Shown here: in pieces, positions 1 to 4,493 of the stretch | How positions within the stretch are numbered: the stretch's first letter is position 1 | Layout of the letters: each line of letters opens with the position of its first letter | Assembly: GCA_027036095.1 (NCBI GenBank) | Contig: JALVTA010000159.1 | Location: 1-5,848, forward strand | DNA: 5,848 nt | Origin: Thiotrichales bacterium | Lineage (GTDB): Bacteria; Pseudomonadota; Gammaproteobacteria; Thiomicrospirales; Thiomicrospiraceae | Reading direction: 5' to 3' | The notes under the pieces: model-generated | Seen by the model: only the letters and a program-made list of their open reading frames with translations | The model's database searches: none | What the model was told of the DNA's origin: nothing | Position numbers and translations under genes: made by a program

Positions 1-90
1 CTCAAGGATGGCTGGGACAACATGCCGGAGGAGTACCGACGCATGGATGATGCTCAGCTTGAGCAGTTGCGCGCGCAGGCGGGGCAATGA
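1..90 (+). CDS. fliS: FliS flagellin export chaperone, C-terminal 29 residues only (cut by window edge)
   Basis: The reading frame is open from the first base to a TGA at 88-90. It gives 29 residues that begin LKDGWDNM and end in a charged, helical tail rich in Glu, Gln and Arg. FliS is a small (about 130 aa) cytoplasmic four-helix chaperone that holds flagellin monomers unfolded for export through the flagellar type III apparatus. The Lys-x-Gly-Trp stretch resembles the end of the last FliS helix. The main support is position: the gene lies directly before a FliT-like gene and fleQ, as in Pseudomonas-type clusters. The stop overlaps the next gene's start in an ATGA arrangement, so the two are probably translationally coupled. 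With so little sequence the family call rests largely on context. Confidence 0.72.
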   Translation, partial: LKDGWDNMPEEYRRMDDAQLEQLRAQAGQ

Positions 91-395
91 GCGATCAGGA
101 CTGCTTTTATCAGGTGCTGGGCCTGTCCAGCCGGCTCATGGAGGCCGTGGAGGCGGATGAATGGAGTCGGGTCAACGAACTGCAGCAGCGATGGATGCAT
201 GACATGCGCCAGTGTGTGGAGAAACTGATGGACGCAGGGCTTGGTGAAGAGGTGGAAATGCAGCTTAACCGCCTGCTGGAGGATGTGGCCGAGAAAACGG
301 CACGGTTGGAGCAGGCCATAGAGGCTCTGCGCCAGCAGCAGCAGAGTGACCTGAGACAGCTCCAGCAGGCAGCCACCTACCTGCAGCAGTCCTAG
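87..395 (+). CDS. fliT: FliT-like flagellar export chaperone (fleP/fliT position)
   Basis: This encodes a 102-residue, all-helical, soluble protein with no signal peptide or membrane segment. The N-terminal part (YQVLGLSSRLMEAVEADEW, residues 8-26) fits the FliT pattern of a Tyr followed by a Leu/Ser helix and an acidic-Trp turn. The C-terminal half is a Gln/Leu/Glu-rich coiled-coil-like helix. FliT-family proteins chaperone the filament cap protein FliD, and in enterics also inhibit FlhDC. The related slot in P. aeruginosa, between fliS and fleQ, holds a small protein called FleP. The ATG at 87 overlaps the fliS stop by 4 nt, with AGG at 77-79 seven nt upstream as ribosome binding site. The family is fairly clear; the exact client is not visible. 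FliT is usually a little longer (about 120 aa), so this is a compact version. Confidence 0.75.
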   Translation: MSDQDCFYQVLGLSSRLMEAVEADEWSRVNELQQRWMHDMRQCVEKLMDAGLGEEVEMQLNRLLEDVAEKTARLEQAIEALRQQQQSDLRQLQQAATYLQQS

Positions 396-396
396 T

Positions 397-410
397 GCCA
401 AATTTTTGAC
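397..410. promoter_or_regulatory. Possible FleQ-binding box overlapping the fleQ -35
   Basis: GCCAA (397-401) and TTGAC (406-410) form an inverted repeat with a 4-nt AT-only centre and one mismatch. The P. aeruginosa FleQ consensus, as I recall it, is GTCaNTAAAtTGAC, whose outer arms are GTCA(A) and TTGAC. The arms match except one base; the centre matches poorly. The site covers most of the -35 hexamer, so a bound protein would be expected to block RNA polymerase. Negative autoregulation by FleQ is an inference. A short AT-rich palindrome can arise by chance. Confidence 0.35.
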
Positions 411-434
411 ATTTGTGGCCTGACGCTCTATAAA
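406..434 (+). promoter_or_regulatory. Sigma70-type promoter for fleQ(SR)
   Basis: A perfect -35 hexamer TTGACA lies at 406-411 and a near-consensus -10 TATAAA at 429-434, separated by exactly 17 bp, with AT-rich sequence just before the -35. The expected start of transcription is about 440-442. That is inside the 5' arm of the terminator hairpin and only about 25 nt before the fleQ start codon. An overlapping TAAAAT (431-436) could instead shift the start to about 444. A housekeeping promoter suits fleQ, which sits at the top of the flagellar cascade. Since fleS and fleR overlap fleQ and each other, this promoter probably drives all three. Confidence 0.8.
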
Positions 435-437
435 ATG

Positions 438-465
438 AGCCTCGACTCTCAGTCGAGGCTTTTTT
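438..465 (+). terminator. Intrinsic terminator after fliS-fliT, doubling as fleQ leader hairpin
   Basis: A perfect 10-bp inverted repeat, AGCCTCGACT (438-447) and AGTCGAGGCT (451-460), encloses a 3-nt CTC loop and is followed at once by a run of T (460-465). This is a textbook rho-independent terminator for transcripts coming from fliS/fliT. The T run abuts the fleQ ATG at 466, and the 3' arm contains the fleQ ribosome binding site. The hairpin can therefore also act as a translational mask in any RNA that reads through. Confidence 0.85.
455..458 (+). promoter_or_regulatory. fleQ ribosome binding site buried in the terminator stem
   Basis: GAGG at 455-458 is seven nt before the ATG at 466, normal Shine-Dalgarno spacing, and it is the only candidate. 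It lies wholly in the 3' arm of the 438-460 hairpin, paired with CCTC at 440-443. An in-frame TGA at 436-438 and the lack of any start codon between it and 466 fix ATG 466 as the first possible start of fleQ. Confidence 0.65.
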
Positions 466-1566
466 ATGGCTCAGCATCCCGCGCTGGCCGGACTGATCGG
501 CACCAGTCCGGCCATGCAGAAGATCAAGAAATTGATTCTTCAGGTGGCGCCCACTGATGCCACCGTACTCATACTGGGCGAGTCCGGTACGGGCAAGGAG
601 GTGGTGGCGCAGGCCATTCACGCAGCCTCCCGCCGTCATGACAAGTCCTTCGTCCCCATCAATTGTGGTGCCATACCGGGCGAGCTGCTGGAATCCGAGC
701 TTTTCGGTCACGAGAAGGGGGCTTTTACCGGCGCCATCACGGCCCGCAAGGGGCGTTTCGAGATGGCGGAGAAGGGCACCATCTTTCTGGATGAGATCGG
801 TGACATGCCGCTGCCCATGCAGGTCAAGTTGCTGCGAGTACTGCAGGAACGGACCTTCGAACGGATCGGCTCCAACCGTAGCATTGAGTGTGACGTGCGG
901 GTCATAGCGGCCACTCATCAGGATCTGGAGCAGCGCATTGCCGAGGGTGAATTTCGCGAGGACCTCTTCTACCGCCTGAATGTCTTTCCCATCGAGATGC
1001 CGCCGCTGCGGGCGCGCAAATCTGACATTCCTCTGCTGCTGGAACACATGTTCAGCTGCATCCGACAGCGCGGGCTGGAAACGCCCCATCTGGAAGAATC
1101 CGCCCTGATTGCCCTGCAGCACTATCCCTGGCCGGGCAATGTGCGCGAGCTGAGCAATCTGGCCGAGCGGCTGTCCATTCTCTATCCGGATGAACCGGTG
1201 GGTTATGAGCAACTTCCACCGCGCTACCAGATCGAGCTGACAGAGGAGATGACGTTCATCCCTCCGGAGACGGCGGAGGTGGAGCATGATCGACCGAGTC
1301 CGTCCGTCGGAATGGAACGTGATCAACCGGAAGTCAAGTCGGGTGGGGTTCCGGATGCGAAGGATGCTGTCGAGGAAACGCCGGAGGGCGGCAGGATGCC
1401 GGATCTGTCCGATGGTCTGGACCTGAAGTCCTATCTGGTGCAGATGGAAATCAACCTGATCCGTCAGGCACTGGAGACCGCTGGCGGTAATGTCTCCCAG
1501 GCGGCACGGCTGCTCAAGATGAACCGCACTACACTGGTAGAGAAGATCAAGAAGCATGGCCTCTGA
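466..1566 (+). CDS. fleQ: FleQ-type sigma54-dependent flagellar master activator lacking the N-terminal domain
   Basis: This 366-aa enhancer-binding protein remodels sigma54 RNA polymerase by ATP hydrolysis to switch on flagellar operons. It begins only nine residues before the AAA+ domain (LIGTS at 10-14). Walker A is GESGTGKE (38-45, Lys44), the sigma54-contact loop GAFTGA is at 85-90, Walker B is TIFLDE (105-110, Asp109/Glu110), and the arginine-finger region is REDLFYRLNVFP (164-175). A Pro/Glu-rich linker covers about 256-316. A Fis-type helix-turn-helix follows, with the FleQ-typical RTTLVEKIKK at 354-363. P. aeruginosa FleQ is 490 aa, with an N-terminal receiver-like domain of about 137 residues that is absent here. 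The residues contacting c-di-GMP in that protein are also replaced. An in-frame stop at 436-438 rules out a longer version. Fis-domain similarity and gene order favour FleQ over a generic activator. The 3' end overlaps fleS by 11 nt. Confidence 0.88.
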   Translation: MAQHPALAGLIGTSPAMQKIKKLILQVAPTDATVLILGESGTGKEVVAQAIHAASRRHDKSFVPINCGAIPGELLESELFGHEKGAFTGAITARKGRFEMAEKGTIFLDEIGDMPLPMQVKLLRVLQERTFERIGSNRSIECDVRVIAATHQDLEQRIAEGEFREDLFYRLNVFPIEMPPLRARKSDIPLLLEHMFSCIRQRGLETPHLEESALIALQHYPWPGNVRELSNLAERLSILYPDEPVGYEQLPPRYQIELTEEMTFIPPETAEVEHDRPSPSVGMERDQPEVKSGGVPDAKDAVEETPEGGRMPDLSDGLDLKSYLVQMEINLIRQALETAGGNVSQAARLLKMNRTTLVEKIKKHGL

Positions 1567-2713
1567 GACGCGCCAGGAGCCGGTTGATCGCAAGCGCCTG
1601 CGGGAGCTGGAGGAGGCTTTTGCCCTTTTCAATGAAACATCCCGCCAGCTCACGGAAGCCTATGAGGCCCTCCAGCAGCAGCTGGCCAGCGTGCAGGCAC
1701 GGCTGGCGCGCACGGAGCAGCGACGGCGTGTGGTCAGTGAACGCCTTGAACGGCTGCTGGCGCTGTTGCCGGCGGGCGTGGTGCTGCTTGACGGGCAGGG
1801 GCGCATCGTGGAACTCAATCCGGCGGCATGCGCCATGCTGGGGGCGGATGTGGTCGGTCGTCCGTGGGAGGTGGTGGAGCGCAATGTCTTTCTGCATCGT
1901 ACTCCGGCGGATGAGCTGGTCATGCACGACGGACGCACCTTCCATACGGCCCAGGCCGGGCTGGACACAGGGGAGGGTCGCCTGATTCTGCTGCAGGATG
2001 TCACGCCCGCCCGTCAGCTGCAGGAGTACCGCAGCCGTCACCAGCGGCTCACTTCTCTTGGCGACATGGCAGCTTCCCTGGCGCACCAGATTCGCACCCC
2101 TCTGTCTACTGCCATACTCTATGTATCGCAGCTGGGGCAGCCCATGGAGGAAGCCCAGCGTGCCGCCTTTGCGGAAAAGACACTGACGAGCCTGCGCCAT
2201 ATTGAGCACCTTGTCGAAGACATGCTGCAGTATGCGCGGGGCGGCAAGGCAGTGGAGCGTCCGGTATCCGTTCAGGCCCTGTTCCGGGGGCTGGAGGAAG
2301 CCATGGGGCCCCTGGTGGAACAGTATCCCCGGGCCGAGCTGAGGGTGGTCCCGCCCGTGGAGGATGTCACGCTTTCCGGAGATTACGATGCGCTGCTGAC
2401 AGCCTTGCAGAATCTGGTTCACAATGCGCTGGAGGCAGCGGGGCAGTCTGTGTGTGTTGAAGTCACGGGCGAGGTGGTCAATAATCAGCTGATTATCCGT
2501 GTGATTGACGATGGCCCTGGTATTGACGAAACCCTGCAGGAGAAGATCTTCGAACCTTTCTACACCGGGCGTGCCAATGGTACCGGTCTGGGACTGGCCG
2601 TCGTGCGCGCGGTGGCCGAAGCGCACGGCGGAGAGATCCGCGTGCACGCCCTGCCGGGTGTGGGCAGTACCTTTACCCTGCAACTGCCGTTGATACAGGT
2701 GAAAGCCGAATGA
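1556..2713 (+). CDS. fleS: FleS PAS-domain sensor histidine kinase, soluble
   Basis: This 385-aa kinase is the partner of FleR in the middle tier of flagellar control. An N-terminal Glu/Gln-rich coiled coil (about 12-68) leads into a PAS domain (about 66-150, with LPAGVVLLDGQGRIVELNPA). The dimerisation and phospho-acceptor helix holds His177 in LAHQIRTPLS; Gln instead of Glu after the His is, as I recall, usual for FleS. The ATP-binding domain has N-box Asn286/Asn290, G1 DDGPGI (318-323), F-box FEPFYT (332-337) and G2 GTGLGLA (342-348). There is no transmembrane segment, so it senses a cytoplasmic signal, probably through PAS; the ligand is unknown. The start is fixed: an in-frame TAG lies at 1538-1540 and ATG 1556 is the first start after it. 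That start is inside fleQ, with only a weak AGAAG upstream, so translation probably depends on ribosomes finishing fleQ. Confidence 0.9.
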   Translation: MASETRQEPVDRKRLRELEEAFALFNETSRQLTEAYEALQQQLASVQARLARTEQRRRVVSERLERLLALLPAGVVLLDGQGRIVELNPAACAMLGADVVGRPWEVVERNVFLHRTPADELVMHDGRTFHTAQAGLDTGEGRLILLQDVTPARQLQEYRSRHQRLTSLGDMAASLAHQIRTPLSTAILYVSQLGQPMEEAQRAAFAEKTLTSLRHIEHLVEDMLQYARGGKAVERPVSVQALFRGLEEAMGPLVEQYPRAELRVVPPVEDVTLSGDYDALLTALQNLVHNALEAAGQSVCVEVTGEVVNNQLIIRVIDDGPGIDETLQEKIFEPFYTGRANGTGLGLAVVRAVAEAHGGEIRVHALPGVGSTFTLQLPLIQVKAE

Positions 2714-4089
2714 GTCTGCCGAAGATTCTCGTAGTTGAAGACGATCGCCAGCTGCAGGAAGCCCTGGTGGACACGCTGCGGCTCAATCAGTTTGAGGTGG
2801 AAGCGGCGGACAATGCCGAACAGGCGCTCAAGGCACTTCGGGGTGACATCGGCATGGTCTTTTCGGATATTCGCATGGATGGCATGGACGGGGTGGAGCT
2901 GCTGCGCCGCATCCGTGCCCACAAGCCGTGGCTGCCGGTGGTACTCATGACCGCCTATGGCACGGTAGAGCAGGCGGTGGAAGCCATGAAGCTGGGCGCC
3001 GTGGACTACCTGCCCAAACCGTTCGATGCGCAGGCGCTGGTGGACAAGGCGCGAAAGTTCTTCAACCGGGATGCCTCCACCGGAGATGATTTCGTAGCGG
3101 TCGACCCGCTGACCGTACAGATCAAGCGCATGGCCGAGAAAGTGGCCGACAGCGACGCCAGCGTCTACATCAGCGGGGAAAGCGGCACGGGCAAGGAAGT
3201 GCTGGCCCGTTACATCCATCGCAACTCGTCCCGCAGGGATGCACCTTTTGTCGCCATCAACTGTGCCGCCATTCCCGAAAACATGCTGGAAGCGGTGCTG
3301 TTCGGCTATGAAAAGGGGGCGTTTACCGGTGCGGTCAAGTCCATGCCGGGCAAGTTCGAGCAGGCGCAGGGGGGTACGCTCTTTCTCGACGAAATCGGTG
3401 AGATGCGGCCCGATCTGCAGTCCAAGCTGTTGCGTGTGCTGCAGGAGCGAGAGGTGGAGCGGCTCGGCAGTCAGGAGGTCATCCAGCTAGACGTGCGCAT
3501 TCTCAGTGCCTCCAACATTGACATGGAAGCGGCCATCCGCGAGGGACGCTTCCGTGAGGATCTCTTCTACCGGCTGAACGTCTTTCCGCTGCACCTGCCC
3601 CCGTTGCGGGAACGCCGACGGGATATTCCAGCGCTGGCGGAACACCTCATTCAGCGCCACTGCTTCCGCAAGCGGGTCTGTCCAGTGCTGTCGGCGCCGG
3701 CCATGAAGAAACTTCTGGAGTATGATTGGCCGGGCAATATTAGAGAGCTGGACAATGTCATCCAGCGGGCACTGGTCCTGGTGGAAGGCGACAGCATTCA
3801 GGCGGAGGACATTCTCATCGACAGTCGCCAGTGGCTGCAGCAGGCAGCGGAAGGAGTGGGTATGGAGACCACCGTGGATGAGACGCCTGCGGGAAGGGAT
3901 ATTTCGGCTGATGCCGGAACCTCCCCGCCACCGGTAGACCTCAAGGCCCATGAGGACCGGCTGATTCTGGACACCCTGCGTCGCTTCGATGGCCACCGGC
4001 AGAAGACGGCGGAAAGTCTCGGCATCAGCCCGCGCACGCTGCGCTACAAACTGGCGCGGCTGAAGGAGAAAGGCTATGAGATTCCCTGA
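2710..4089 (+). CDS. fleR: FleR sigma54-dependent response regulator
   Basis: This 459-aa regulator is presumed to be phosphorylated by FleS and then to activate later flagellar sigma54 promoters (hook, rod and basal-body genes in Pseudomonas). The receiver domain (about 4-118) is complete: acidic pocket Glu10/Asp11/Asp12, phospho-acceptor Asp53 in FSDIRMDG, switch Thr81, and Lys103 in LPKP. The AAA+ domain (about 128-360) has Walker A GESGTGKE (156-163), GAFTGA (203-208), Walker B TLFLDE (223-228) and REDLFYRLNVFP (282-293). After a low-complexity linker (about 378-408), the C-terminal Fis-type helix-turn-helix includes KTAESLGISPRTLRYKL (432-448). The length and domain set match the family. 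The ATG overlaps the fleS stop by 4 nt, and AGGTGA at 2697-2702 is a good ribosome binding site seven nt upstream. It is a paralogue of the upstream FleQ but retains its regulatory domain. Confidence 0.92.
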   Translation: MSLPKILVVEDDRQLQEALVDTLRLNQFEVEAADNAEQALKALRGDIGMVFSDIRMDGMDGVELLRRIRAHKPWLPVVLMTAYGTVEQAVEAMKLGAVDYLPKPFDAQALVDKARKFFNRDASTGDDFVAVDPLTVQIKRMAEKVADSDASVYISGESGTGKEVLARYIHRNSSRRDAPFVAINCAAIPENMLEAVLFGYEKGAFTGAVKSMPGKFEQAQGGTLFLDEIGEMRPDLQSKLLRVLQEREVERLGSQEVIQLDVRILSASNIDMEAAIREGRFREDLFYRLNVFPLHLPPLRERRRDIPALAEHLIQRHCFRKRVCPVLSAPAMKKLLEYDWPGNIRELDNVIQRALVLVEGDSIQAEDILIDSRQWLQQAAEGVGMETTVDETPAGRDISADAGTSPPPVDLKAHEDRLILDTLRRFDGHRQKTAESLGISPRTLRYKLARLKEKGYEIP

Positions 4090-4105
4090 TGGCATGCAAT
4101 TTGCA
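4090..4105 (+). promoter_or_regulatory. Sigma54 (-24/-12) promoter for fliE-fliF
   Basis: TGGCATGCAATTTGCA matches the RpoN consensus TGGCACG-N4-TTGC(A/T) at 11 of 12 specified positions. The GG (4091-4092) and GC (4103-4104) doublets are separated by exactly 10 bp. Transcription should begin near 4116, leaving a leader of about 30 nt before fliE. It starts one base after the fleR stop codon and fills the only sizeable gap between fleR and fliE. From P. aeruginosa work, as I recall it, the fliE promoter is sigma54- and FleQ-dependent with FleQ bound downstream of the promoter. Which activator acts here, FleQ or FleR, is not shown by the sequence. Confidence 0.9.
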
Positions 4106-4145
4106 TGTATCGGCATGGACCAGAAAAGATTGAGGATTTTTTGAC

Positions 4146-4478
4146 ATGAGCCCGGTAGATACCCAGAGCCTGTTGATGCAGATGCGCACGCTGGCGGCAC
4201 AGGCCCGGCAGGAGACGCCGGCGACCGATGTGCCGGCACAGCAGGGCGCAGCGGGTGAATCCTTCGCCACGCTGCTGGAGCAGGGCATTGAGGCCGTCAA
4301 TGGTGAGCAGCACAAGGCGGCTGAGCTGAAAAAGGCCTTCGAGCTGGGCGATCCCAATGTGGAGCTATCCCAGGTCATGCTGCAGGCACAGAAAGCTTCC
4401 CTTTCCTTCGAGGCCATGACGCAGGTGCGCAACAAGCTGGTCGAGGCCTACAAGGAAATCATGAACATGCCGATCTGA
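4146..4478 (+). CDS. fliE: FliE, MS-ring/rod junction protein
   Basis: This encodes a 110-aa protein of typical FliE length. FliE sits at the base of the flagellar rod, joining the MS ring (FliF) to the proximal rod, and is exported through the flagellar type III apparatus, so it has no Sec signal peptide. The N-terminal helix (SLLMQMRTLAAQA, 8-20) is followed by a variable Ala/Pro/Gln segment (about 21-38). A conserved C-terminal half ends in SFEAMTQVRNKLVEAYKEIM, whose A-Y-K-E-I-M-x-M-P signature marks the family. GAGG at 4132-4135 is the ribosome binding site, with slightly long spacing (10 nt). An in-frame TGA at 4131-4133 excludes an earlier start. It is the first gene after the sigma54 promoter and is followed by fliF after 15 nt. 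Confidence 0.95.
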   Translation: MSPVDTQSLLMQMRTLAAQARQETPATDVPAQQGAAGESFATLLEQGIEAVNGEQHKAAELKKAFELGDPNVELSQVMLQAQKASLSFEAMTQVRNKLVEAYKEIMNMPI

Positions 4479-4493
4479 TGACAGGGCGCATCC

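Noticed and set aside
396..465. Remnant of a deleted FleQ N-terminal domain or a frameshift upstream of fleQ
   Set aside because: The 70-nt gap holds a promoter and terminator, with an in-frame stop at 436-438 and no coding similarity to a FleQ domain. The preceding fliT-like gene is intact, so no remnant is visible.
1499..1514. Possible internal sigma54 promoter for fleSR inside fleQ (AGGCGGCACGGCTGCT, GG-N10-GC)
   Set aside because: The GG and GC spacing is right, but -24 lacks the T and the A-C-G part, and it lies in the conserved helix-turn-helix codons. A comparable chance match occurs near 1343. Such matches are expected in GC-rich coding sequence, so I do not list it as a feature.
265..1653. 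Long open frame (462 codons) on the minus strand opposite fleQ
   Set aside because: It is the antisense shadow of a high-GC, strongly biased coding gene. The translation is rich in Arg, His and Gln, matches no fold I recognise, and the + strand carries an unmistakable AAA+ protein.
3100..3760. Repeat of fleQ sequence within fleR
   Set aside because: Similar stretches, such as those encoding REDLFYRLNVFP and GAFTGA, reflect two paralogous AAA+ activators and not a recent duplication. The DNA differs at many third-codon positions.
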